This document shows, in pieces, positions 46,822 to 58,300 of a DNA stretch of 64,000 nt. Position 1 is the stretch's first letter; each line of letters opens with the position of its first letter. The stretch spans positions 16,664 to 80,663 of the forward strand of contig JAYKXP010000191.1 in assembly GCA_037176845.1 (NCBI GenBank), given 5' to 3'. Made by a program: the position numbers and the translations under genes. This DNA comes from Paramarasmius palmivorus (Eukaryota; Basidiomycota; Agaricomycetes; Agaricales; Marasmiaceae). Below the pieces are notes generated by a model, which did no database searches, was not told the origin of the DNA, and saw only the letters and a list, made by a program, of their open reading frames with translations.

Positions 46822-48729
46822 ATGGCTCCTGTCTCTGTTGCAATTCTCTCTGGTGACCAAGCGACAAGCACGTCCACCAAGCAGAATCTATCCTCTCTCC
46901 GACCAACATCCGTCATCCACCGCACTCCATGGAGACCACCCGTAGCGAAGTCTGCTGAAGGCATCTACATCGAACTCGAAGACGGAAGACGTGTCATAGA
47001 TGCTGTCGGAGGCGCCGCTGTTGCTTGCTTGGGAACCAGCCATCCTGTAGTACGACAAGCTATCAGAGATCAGCTAGATCGCGTTCCCTGTACGTGCAGA
47101 TTTGTCCAATTAAAACCTGCTTTGACCCGATATTGATCTAGATGTCTACAACATGCAATTGTCCAATCAACCTGCTGAAGAGCTGGCTGATATCTTGGTC
47201 AAGAGTGGAGGGGGAGCTTTCGAACTGTGCGGTTTTGCCTCTGGAGGTACGATGCTGAAGCTGCTCACATGGGGCCTTGATTGATTCTTTGACCCAGGTT
47301 CCGAGGCGATGGAAGCTGTGCTCAAAGTCGCTAGACAGGTGTGTACCCATGACCTCGATGCATTCAGTATCATGTTTACTTGGTGCCTTAGTACTACGAG
47401 GAAATTGGACAGCCCGAACGAACTAACTTTATCGCGCGTCAACTTTCCTTCCACGGAAATACATTAGGCACACTCTCCCTGGCGTATCACCCAATTCGGC
47501 GAGGTCCGTACGAAGCTATTCTCAACAACCAAAACTTCCATCACGTCTCTCCGGCATACGCCAAACGCTTTGCGAAGCCTGACGAAACGGAGGAGCAATA
47601 CGTTGCCCGTCTCAAGAAGGAGCTGGAAGATAAATTTATCGAATTGGGGCCGAATACAGTTATTGCATGTAAGTCTGCATTTGGGTCGGAAAGGCGCCAA
47701 CTTATCAGCAAAAATAGTTGTCGCTGAGACGGTGGTGGGAGCTACAACGGGTTGCGTCCCCGCTCCAAAGGGCTATTTCAAAGCAATGAAAGAGGTCTGC
47801 CATAAGTACGGCGCACTGTTCATCCTAGATGAGGTTCGTATCACGATAGACTTAATTTTCGCGAATAACCCTTGATTTTGGGGTACAGGTTATGAGTGGT
47901 ATGGGTCGGATGGGAACGCTCCATGCCTGGCAATCATTCGGTGACGGTGAAGCAGTAAGTGCCCTCCATTAAATACCAACATTCAGCATAATCAATATGC
48001 TGGTAGCCCGATATACAAGCTGTTGCTAAAGGCCTCGGTGGAGGGTAGGTCGACTTCTTGTTTCTCATGCGGACCTCAACTCAAATACCTTAGATATGCA
48101 TCAATCGGAGCTGTTCTCTTGTCAAAGAAGGTAGCCGATGGCATTCGCTCAGGATACTGGAAGCATGGTCACACGTACCAGGCAAGTGGCTCTCCGCCCA
48201 TTGCATTGGAGCTCAATTCTAATATCAAATTCATAGGGAAATCCTCTAGCATGTGCAGCCTCTGTTGCCGTTCAAAAGGTCATCGCTTCAGAAAATCTTT
48301 TGGAGAACTGTCGCAACCAAGGCGCCTATCTGGGTATGCCATCTCTGTCACTATCGCAAAACTATATATTCACACCATACAGAGAAACTCCTCAAGGAAC
48401 GGCTACAGGGCGACAACTCCATCGCAAAGCCGTATACCTTCGACATTCGTGGAGGTGGATTATTTTGGGGTATTGAGTTTGACACAGATGGACCAGAAGC
48501 AGCTGGCGTGAACATGAAGGGCCAGCCGCTCGCGATGGTTGTACAAGCTCGTGCCCTGGAAAAGGGTTTAGTCATCATGGGATTCGCGGGTGGATCGAAT
48601 CTCGAGGGTACTAAAGGTAGCCATGTCGTCCTGGCTCCAGCCTACAACATAACCAAAGAAGAAATGGAGAAGATTGTGGATATACTTGTGGAGACTATCG
48701 AGGAGGTATTGCGAGAACATGCTGTTTGA
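46822..48729 (+). CDS. class-III PLP-dependent aminotransferase
   Basis: Pyridoxal-phosphate enzyme that transfers an amino group from an omega-amino or amino-acid donor. The donor is unknown. Recognisable parts: RRVIDAVGGAAVACLGTSHP, VYNMQLSNQPAEELADILV, the cofactor loop FASGGSEAMEAVLKVARQ, FHGNTLGTLSLAYHPIRR, VAETVVGATTGCVPAPKGYF, LDEVMSGMGRMGTLHAW and the PLP lysine in AVAKGLGGGYASIGAVL, then HGHTYQGNPLACAASVAVQ. The HTYQ-GNPL junction needs a GC-AG intron (48182-48236, donor gcaagt); reading it as coding gives nonsense. The end is EEVLREHAV. The start 46822 (accATGGCTCC) fits the TATA position. An upstream ATG at 46684 would add a basic, presequence-like extension. Confidence 0.88.
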
Positions 48730-48915
48730 TGTAAAATTAGGATCATGGTGTATGGTTACTTGTGGACAGTGAGGACCAGGATGTCAATGAAGAAACTCGA
48801 GAACATTCTCTTTACGAGCTGTATTTGTAGCCTGAGTGATCAGGCCCCAGGACTATGTTAGTTGCGCGTGATGGTCTTATACTATTAGGAATATATCTCC
48901 GTATACTGACGGAAC

Positions 48916-51855
48916 TTAGTACTGGACACCAAATCCTGTACCCTGGCCGTCCAGGCTCGCTATGAACGAATTCCAGCTCTCTTGACTACAGCACAACCTC
49001 ATCAGTCACAAGTTCGAGAGAGCTGGTGATCTGCATACCTAAATCCCGAGTTGTATAACGAATACCACATCGCATCCGTAGGCATGTAAGATGAAGGTGT
49101 GATGTCGGGCAGGTGAGGATCTGACAGAGCGAAGGGGGTTTGCTCGAGGCCCTGATTTGTTACGGTGGAAAAGCCATTAGGTCCAAGATTACTGGTGGAA
49201 GCCACTTCGTGATTATCAAAGGCTCCCTGAGATGAATGCGCTTCAGAGCTCTGAATGATTGTTATCACTGTGTTGTACAGGTCCCTGCTCGAAGGTAAGC
49301 AGGTCTACTGCAATATTAGAGTTGACACGCACACTATCCGACCAGCAATCTGGTATCTGCAGCATGTCAGTCCCAAAAGAGGGGAGGAAACTAGGTGACT
49401 ATATACCTTGGTTCGTAACACCTCATCAGCGTCATACAACGGTCCACATAATTCATCTCTTTCCTGCCGACCAGGAATATGACGATCGCAGCTGATATTG
49501 CTATCTACGCACGGCATTTTCAGCGTTATAATGCACCAAACGACAAGGGGATGATATGGCTCACCATTGCACTGGGGACAGCCTCGGCACAAAGCGACCG
49601 TCCCTCATTTATTGTGCGTGCATGGAAGGCTTCGGTGGTGTGAACGATTGACCGAGCTGCGTTTTGGCATATCGTCAGCGATGGGAAAGAAACCTTCACC
49701 TTTGGCGACTGGGCAGGGCTCGGAATGAACATGCGGTGAACTTGTATTTGTACCCAATGGACCATACAATTCAAAAGCGTGGATTGCCAGAAGAAGATAT
49801 GATCCAGAGTCTTTGCGTTGTCCCATTTCACTGACCATGACAGTAAGTATGAGCGCCATTCAAGCTGATAGGACACAAGAAAGGCTCACAGTGGGCAGGT
49901 ATTTCGTCCACAAATTTGTTTAATGCGGAGTCTGAGAGCCAAATTAGACGTGAATAAACTCAGCCACATGGAAAAATTTTCACCGAGTTCGAGGACGGCG
50001 TCAACCTTTGGCTGTGGTCCTGGGTTACATGGTATCGATGATGACGGCCTCCTGACGAAGTACTGCTTTGAGTAAATACTTTGAACTGACAAACACACAA
50101 TGTACGCCTACCAAAGCCCTTTGAACCGATGCGGCGATTTCCGCAAGCTTGCAGTACGCCCTAAAAAACGACGCAGTCGAAGGCTTCCCTTCAGGTTGTC
50201 TGAACGGTTCGGTGGGATGCTCCCAATACTCATCGTCACATTCAACTGGGAAATCGATGTCGTAGCTGCCCAAAAGGTTCAGCTCATGGGTAGTTAGCCT
50301 CGCTCAAAAAAGCTCACTCGTTGGGATTCGTGATACTGGGTCTACCGAACCCAATAGACATGGTGAAATCCATCACCACCAAGCTCCAAAATGCCCGGTT
50401 ACATAATTCATCCTCGATAGTGTGTTTATGGTCCTTGGGTTTCTTGCGGTGCATACCCATCTCCTGCGCATGGCGTATTCCCAGGCCGACAATTGTCCAG
50501 ACTGCATCTGGAGCTGATGTTGTTCGAAGGAAGTATACATTGAGCTGGAATAGGTTTGAGCAAAGATAAAGGAATACGAGGCGCAAATCGTACCACGCAT
50601 AATTGAATGTCATACAATGTCGGTTGGTCCAGGAAATTTCCTCGTATAAGAGGTATTTGTGTAAACCACTTCCATCCCAAGCTATATGGTGACGTCGTTC
50701 CATCCCAGAGGTTCCTGGGATCGTCCGAGTGTCGCGAAGCAACAGCGCACACTGCGAGGACAACAAAACCAAAGGAGCGATCATGGAGGTGTAAGCCAGC
50801 TGCGACTGAGCGCTCGAATGTCGGGCGGTGGAGAAGGGGTAGGAGGACATTGAAATTGTTGAAGAATAGCGCAACGAGACTGTGTAGAAGGTCGATTTCG
50901 GGAAAGAGGAGGGGATGGCCTATGTCAGGTCCTTGACATATTCGTTGCCACTAGCCAGATAATTCAACAAGTATATCAAGCGGCTATAAAGATGACTTAC
51001 AGGGGCCTCATTCCAAAGCTCAGGTCTCTTGAATCTTGCAAACACAGCCGCAGTGGGCGGCCTAGCCAGCCCGTTGTCCCCTTGTGCAACTATGGCCGAT
51101 TGTAAGAACCCAAAGTAGCTTGATTTGCCAAAATGACGATTGGAAAAGTGGACGACCATGTTCTGGAGATCTTGCGTTATAGCGTTTACGGAATCTTCCA
51201 GGTCTTGCTCTGGCTCTGGCTCGGGTTCGGGGTCAGGTTCAGATGTGAGCGGGGAGCTTGTGGATGTCAGTGGATCGAAAAGTTGGCTTTCTTCGGATGT
51301 TCGTGCCAAAGAAAGTTGTCTATCGAGTGAACGAGCAAAGTTGGCTAGGTCGACAAGCATTTTCCGGATAGCTTCAGGGTCGTCGGGGATAACGAAAGGT
51401 TTTGAAGATGACAGGATGGCATTGACAAGGGCGCGTTGTGATTCGGTTTTCTTGGTCGCAACCCTGTTCAATCAGCGTTAGTTATGTATGTATAGATACT
51501 AATTGTATATTCACCCTCTGGGACCCCGCTTCTATATTTTTTAGCTAGAATGTTATTTGGATATTGTAACCTGAGCATTGAGCGCACGAACCTTCTTGAC
51601 TAACGCATGCGTACATTTGAGCTGCGACGAGATGCAATTCGAGCATATGTTTTCAGGTGATGAAGCACTGTCGCCTGGTGGATTGAGAATACAACCCTGA
51701 AAGTAATACCAATGTCACTCACAGCGAACTGAGAAGAAATTCAGGTTGAGTTATACGAGCGATTCTGGTAAGAATTCACCTTTCCTTCGTCGACAGGCAT
51801 CACAAGCATTCTGGTATCTCTTCCTCTTCACCTCTTCACTGTCTAGGACCTGCAT
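48916..51855 (-). CDS. Zn2Cys6 transcription factor TF2, paralogue of TF1
   Basis: Nuclear regulator with the same plan as TF1. The start at 51855 gives MQVLDSEEVKRKRYQNA, then the zinc cluster with cysteines at residues 18, 21, 28, 38, 41 and 48. Its third Cys depends on a 6-nt microexon at 51723-51728. A linker (VATKKTESQRALVNAILSSS) leads to PFVIPDDPEAIRKMLVDLAN, an acidic proline-rich stretch and the fungal_trans region (HRPTFERSV, ASRHSDDPRNLWDG, IRHAQEMGMHRKKPKDHKHT, IEDELCNRAFWSLVVMDFTM). The tail ends, after a last intron, in SWNSFIASLDGQGTGFGVQY and TAA at 48916-48918. About a dozen introns. The extreme C-terminus is conserved with TF1 and with the fragment at 518-920, so it probably matters for function. 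It is convergent with the aminotransferase, 186 bp away. Confidence 0.87.
51723..51728 (-). other. 6-nt microexon inside the zinc cluster of TF2
   Basis: Exon 1 ends at 51780 (AAA G). TTCGCT is flanked by a cag acceptor and a gtgag donor; the next exon starts at 51674 with GCGAC. Joined, they read K-V-R-C-D-S-A. Introns are 51 and 48 nt. The two bases that differ from the TF1 microexon are synonymous. Confidence 0.8.
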
Positions 51856-52949
51856 TGTTGTGGAGGAAAGAATGAATGGCGAGGGACGCCCGTGGCAGTG
51901 TGACTCTGAGAGTGCATAAGCGCTCAGTGGGTGCTTCCGAAATTGACAGTCATCTTATCGGTAAACCACCACGGCACCAGGTTTCGCCCTCAGCTATTCC
52001 TTCTTGATTCCTTCAATAAGTAACCTTTGGACGATATAGAATCTAGGTGCAAGGGTGGTCTCTTTAATCGACTAGAGCTGAGGATTTGCGGTGTTCGTGA
52101 CTATTGTGCATTCTCCTCGACTGATGCCGCTCACTTACGAAGCTTCTCGGCACGACATTGAATTGGGCTTGTTACCGACACGACTTCAATTCTCGTTGGC
52201 ATGGGGGGTCTTCATCAAGATTCAAGCGATACTTAGGGATCCAACTTCGTATACCATATCTGCAGTCCCATCGCGGCGCAAATTGAAACACGTTCTACTG
52301 CGACGGTATAGTTCTTAGGCTTCGAGCTCTCCTTCACAAACTAGGGATCATGTTTCAATATTCTCCATTGGCTCCAATGCCGTTCATTCACGATGTCCTC
52401 GGTCATGGTGTTCACTCTATCTTGGGAGGTGTCGACCAGACGCAACTCGATAGGACGTCTGATCTCCGTCACTTCCGGTGGCAAGAGGCCATCCGCGAAT
52501 ACTGACTTCATTTTTGTGCTTGTATTATTGGTAGCTATGATATAGCATTGGTTCGACTCCCACATGGCTAGCGGATATTTCTGTCGTTACACCGTGAGCA
52601 TTTCTCGACAGTACATGTCCTTGGGATCTCTTTGTACCTATATAACAGCCGCAAATGCATCAAGACCTTGACAAGAATAGTGTGAGTACGCTCGTCCTCG
52701 GATGGGCTGTGTTTTCGCCTCGGCGGGCGGGAACAGAGAGTAAAAATAGAAAAGAGCTCCCACGAAACTGCGGAGAATCTGTTGTGCTTGCTCAGCAGTC
52801 TCGTGTGCAATTCACAGCTTGAGCGAATGAATTATTCGATCTGGTGTATGTATTAGCCTTTCCGTATATCCACCAGCACCTCTAAATCCCATCCAACAGC
52901 TCCGTGGTACAGACCTCGTCCTGCGTCAGTAACCCCGACCACAACCACG
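51856..52949. other. intergenic, about 1.1 kb, TF2 upstream region
   Basis: No supported gene was found. Small frames near 52091-52318 (plus) and 52568-52810 (minus) show no motif. It should hold divergent promoters of TF2 and the RING protein. Confidence 0.4.
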
Positions 52950-54792
52950 ATGGCAGCAGCCAACTACACCAGTGCGAACGCCAACAACAACATCCACGGT
53001 CTGGGAACCGACAATCCACCCAAAGACAAGGACAAGAAGACACCCGACTCTCTTTTTGGCCCCAACATAGGTGTAATCAGCAGCGGCCCTTCATGGACTA
53101 CGACTACAGAGAAAAAGGTGTTGAAGGACGAGTTAACAATGGACATTGTCAAATCCTGGATCGAGAAATCGAAGGAACCATCTCAAGCGACAACAACTCT
53201 TCAGGCTCTCGTCAATCTCAAGCGACCCACTCTCCGTCTTTCTCCAATTGACGACGAACAGCACTCTCACTCTCACGCGCTAGAATTTGAGTTTGACTGC
53301 GATGCCCCCAAGTGTGGGATCTACGTCAATGTCTTGCTACCCCCAGGCCATCCAGAGGCACCATCTGCCGAAAGCGCGGAAACACCCTCAAAACCGAGGT
53401 ATACCAAGGCCTTGGTTTTCGAATCCATCGTCGATGGTGGATTTGGTAAGACGCTGAAGTTGGAGCAAGGGGCAGTATTGGAGCTGGGAAGATATGAATT
53501 TCATCCGTCACCAGCATCATCGGTAGCGGCAGCGGCACCTCCTGCAGCAGAACCTCTGGAAACGCCAGCAGAATCTCAGCAGCGACCTACCACTACCAAT
53601 CATAGCCGTCGTCGTATAACCCACTTTTTCCACCGTCGCCGCCACAACAACCAGAATCTTTCTGTCTCTGGACCTGCATTGGCCGTTGTTGATGCCTCTT
53701 CTCCCGCAAATGCCCCGGCTGAGGGTGACAAGAAGAAGAAAGAGGATGATCACGAAGGGGTTAAAGTCACTATCCGACTTGCCGCTCTTGATGACCAAGG
53801 CACTGAATTGCACAGTCCCAACGAGCAAGTAACTTACTTGTGTGTTGAGAGGTTTGGTGCACGTCCCGAGAAGAAGGAAGTCGAGAAGAAGGATGAACAG
53901 GAAGGTGGTAGCGAGGCGAGCGAACAGCCACAAGAAACTCATGAAGAGGGACACGACAATCGACCATGGGTTGTCAAAGTCGTCAAAAGAGAGGCTACGG
54001 TATGTGAAATTAAGGAAGGTTTCACGACTCTGATTGCTCATGAATTCGATAGATCGGCCCGCACACATTCCAACTACACGAGATCTACGGGCTCACTTCT
54101 TCGTCAAACGCTCATACTCCCCCAGCTTTGCCTCCGCCTTCGTCGCCAGTGCTACAACAGCACACTTATCCACCTCAACCCGCGCCACCCACTACGGAAG
54201 AAGAGGACCCGACATCTGAGTGCCTCTTGTGTCTCTCCTCACCGAGGGAAGTTGTCCTGCTCCCTTGCAGGCATCTTGTCGCATGCAAAGAATGTGCCTT
54301 GAACATGGTCGAATTCGGCGCCGGTGGTGCAATTACACAGTCAACCGAGGATAACGGTAATGGCGCAGATGGCGGTGCAGACGGCGGTAATGCGGAAGGT
54401 GGTGGAAATGCGGCCACGACTACTCCTGCTACCCCTACGACGGCGAATCCGAGGAGGAAGAGGAAGGCTAAAGGATGGTTCTGCCCGGTTTGCCGACAAC
54501 GTGGGTTTCGATTTCTTTGTTGTGTTTGGTATCTTACTGTTTTTTTTTTGTTTAAATGACAGCGTACACCTCTCTTCTTCGTATCACGACCAACCCACCG
54601 CCGGAACCTGTCAAACCCGAGCCGAGAACCGACTCCCAAGACGAGGAGCGGGATGTCACGGAGGCTGAGGCTGAAGAAGGCGGGTTGCCTTTGCCTGTTA
54701 CTACTCCCAACAACAACAGTTCGGGTGGATTACTGAGCCGTCCTGTTGGGCTTTTCAGGAGCTTGACTGGTCGCAGTGCAACTGCAAATTGA
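52950..54792 (+). CDS. mahogunin-type RING E3 ubiquitin ligase (MGRN1/RNF157 family)
   Basis: Probable E3 ligase. The N-terminal family domain is visible as LQALVNLKRPTLRLSPIDDE, ALEFEFDCDAPKCGIYVNVL and YTKALVFESIVDGGFGKTLK, followed by a disordered insert with poly-His/Arg and Lys/Glu repeats, then VTIRLAALDDQGTELHSPNE and PWVVKVVKREATIGPHTFQL. The RING is C-LLC-LSSPREVVLLPCRHLV-ACKEC...CPVC, a C3HC4 type with His in the fourth position. A 62-residue Gly/Ala/Thr/Asn-rich insert lies between its sixth and seventh ligands. Introns are at about 54001-54051 and 54500-54562. The tail is Pro/Glu-rich and ends GLFRSLTGRSATAN. The membrane-trafficking substrates of animal MGRN1 cannot be assumed here. 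Confidence 0.82.
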
Positions 54793-55301
54793 AGATGAGC
54801 AGTTTCCTTGAAGTTTCTTCAGACTTGGAGTTCGATATCTTGTTTTTGTACGATTCTGCGTATTGTGTAGTATGTATTTATTGATTGTCCTGTGTGTGTA
54901 ACTAGTGTACCGTCGTATATGTCAATGGATACTTTCTAGTGTTTTTACTCGTAGATATCGTTTGAGACCTTGCCATGCAAAGAAACAAAGTTTTGTAGAC
55001 TCGAACCACTTGCTGCGGCAGAGTTTTGAAGATAGTAAAGGGTAGCACCGTGCAAAGCGGCTGGTGTCGAGTCTAAAAGTTTTGGAACGTTTGGTCTTCA
55101 CGGGACCGAATGAGCTCACGTGCTACTACACCTCTATCACCTCAACCGTGACGGTGGTCTTTCTGGGCGAGGAATTGTGATCCTGGAACGTCCACCGGCG
55201 TGTTATTTCCCATAGAACGCCTTAAGATTAGTCCCTAGTGTCAGGGACGCGTCTTTTCTCGTCAGTCGGCACGCGTTACGACAGGTCTCTTACAATCAAC
55301 C
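54793..55301. other. intergenic, about 510 bp
   Basis: 3' flank of the RING gene and SMC1 promoter. No supported gene was found. Confidence 0.4.
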
Positions 55302-58300
55302 ATGCCTCTCCTTCGGATTGAAGTATGTGACTTCAAGTCATATAGGTCAGTCTCTCACAAATCTTGCGTACTTTTCTGACATACACCCATGTAGAGGCCA
55401 CCAAACTATCGGCCCCTTCAAAAACTTCACGTCTGTTATCGGTCCCAATGGTGCAGGCAAATCCAATCTTATGGATGCTATATCCTTTGTTCTTGGTGTC
55501 AAGAGTGCTCAATTGCGAAGTTCACAATTAAAGGATCTCGTGTATCGTGGAAGGAAGCTAGCCAGGCAAAGTGTTGAAGGAGAAGCTGAACCTTCAATAT
55601 CGGTTGACGATGACGAGGATGAGGGTGAAGGAGAGGGGACGGCGAAGAGGGCATGGGTCATGGCTGTTTACCTGGATCATAAGAAGGATGAGGAGTGGAA
55701 GTTTCAACGAACGTGAGTGTTTTGTGGTTCCTCTTTGAGTGCTGTCTGACCTTTTGATAGGATATCGACGACAGGCGCTTCAGAGTACAGGCTCAATGAC
55801 AAAGTCGTCACTTATTCAGCTTATAATGCTGCCCTTATGTCCCACAATATCCTCGTTAGAGCCAAGAACTTCCTTGTCTTCCAGGGAGATGTCGAAGCTG
55901 TGGCCTCCCAGTCTCCTAAGGAGCTTTCTCGGCTCATCGAGCAAATTAGTGGTTCACTGGAGCTTGCTGCCGAATACGAAAAAGCCAAAGAAGAACAAGA
56001 ACGCGCCACGGAGAATGCAACTTTCAACTTCACGAAGCGACGTGGGATGGTCGGGGAAATAAAGCAGTATAAGGAGCAGAAGGGAGAGGCACAAAAGTTC
56101 GAAGGTCTCGTTCAAGAGAGGGTATGTTGGCTTTTGTGGCCGCTTACTTTGCCTGACCCTCGCTTTGTTTGAAGGAAATTGTTATCATGGAACGAATCTT
56201 GTTCAGGCTCTTTCATATTGAAGAGTCTATCGAGATGAACGCGCACGAAATACGGCAGCAAAACAGGGCTTTAGCTGGGCTGAGAGAAGAACAGCGCAAA
56301 CATGACGATGCACTCGAGGCTGCTCGTGCACAGCAAGCAAGAGCTCGTACAAGCGTGATGCAGACCGAGAAGAAGATCAAGAAGGCGGAGAAGGCTTTGG
56401 ATGCAAAGGTATTTGTTTCCAATGTTTAAGTCAAGCAAGCATCTGATCATTACAAAATAGCGACCAGATCTCGTGACAACTGAAGCTCAGATCGCTCATG
56501 CTACGCGCAAATTCAACAATGCTCAGAAGTCAAAGGACGAGTATAGCAAATCGGAACGAGACATGAAACAGCGGGTGGAAAGTCTGCAGGCCGAGTTGCA
56601 GCAGGTGAAGAAGGCTGCTGATGCTGCCCAAGGTACCATGGTTCATATTACAATTCTGACATCTCGACTCATCCAATTACGCCTGAAATAGAGGCACAAC
56701 GCAAGGCATCACAAAATAACATGGCACTCAGCGAAGAAAGTCTGGAGGAATATCGTCGACTGTAAAAGCTTCCTTACGAAATCGCTGTTTCGATTTCTCA
56801 TCTTGATCTTGCTATAGGAAAGCCTCGGCTAGCAAACTTGCTGTTGATGAGCGACAACAGTTGGAAATACTTACCCGTGACGAGAAGACAGCTAGTCGCA
56901 CACTCACTATCCTCACTGAAAAGCAGAAGGAACTAGAAGAGAAGCGAGACGCTCGGAAAGAGGAGCTTCAAAGTCAGATGGAGAAAAAGGCCCAAGTATG
57001 TGCTCTCACCTTCTACAGCTGCACACATGCTGAGAGCCATGCAGCTGGATGGGAAGGTTGCAAACCTGCAGGAAGAACTCGCGAAAGCGAAGCAAGAGCT
57101 AGACAATCAAGCGTCTGAGCGTCAAAGAATCAAGTACGAACATCAATAAGTCGTACTGGTGTGCGCACTGACTTGCGTTTAGGCAACTCGAAGATCAGAC
57201 GAACGAAAAGTTACAGAAGGTCTTCCAAGATCTCCTCCAAGCCGGTGTTGACAGGGGAGAGACTGAGAGGGAAAGAAGGTTGAAGGAAACACTGGCCAGC
57301 CTTCAGCGCATATTTCCTGGTGTCAGAGGACGAGTTATCGACCTCTGTAAACCTTCTCAGCGAAAGTATGAAACCGCCGTTTCCGTGGTACTCGGGCGGA
57401 ACATAGATGCCGTTGTTGTTGATGAAGAGAAGACCGCTATTGATTGCATCGAGGTAGGCGCTCTACGATGTACTCTCCGTTCACTTTCTTACCTTTTCGC
57501 CTTTCTATAGTACATGAGAAACCAACGTGCCGGTCAAGCAACATTTATCCCTTTGGACACCATTCAAGTCAAGCCCATCAATGACAAGTTCCGTTCATTT
57601 GCAAAAGGTGCTCGATTGGCAGTTGATGTCATCCAATATGAACCTGCTGTGGAACGGGCAATGCACCACGCCTGTGGGAATGCCTTGGTGTGTGACACAA
57701 TGGATGTTGCACGGTATGTATGTTACGAGAAGGGGCAGGAAGTTAAGGGTACGTTCTTTTTCTCATAGTACTACGCTGAGTTGAACATTTGCCCTTAGCC
57801 GTCACTCTGGAAGGCACGATCATCCATAAGAGTGGTTTGATTACTGGTGGTCGAAGCCATCACGGTCCCGAGAAGAATTGGGACGAAAAAGACATTCAGG
57901 GTGCGTATCTCTTTCATACGAAATGTCGTCATAATCACGTCTAGAACAGGACTATACCGTGCAAGAGATTCATTACAAGCCAAGCTTCGCGACCTCGCCA
58001 AGCAAAGGCCTCGTGTCAAGACCGATGATACTCTCATCGCCGACATTGCTCGGCTAGAGTCAAGTATCACAATTGCCAAGGATGACCTGAACGCGTGTAA
58101 GCTGCGTATCACTGGTCTCAAAGATGAAATCAAGCATTTGGATCGAGAAATACAGAAGAACACGCCAGAGTTGAAGAAGGTACCATATATGCTATCTTTT
58201 TTTTTATCAAATGCTGACAGATGAAAGGCTCAAACAACTCATGCCAACATCAAAGATCAAATCCAGCAACTGTCCGAGACTGTTAACGAGGCAGAGGATG

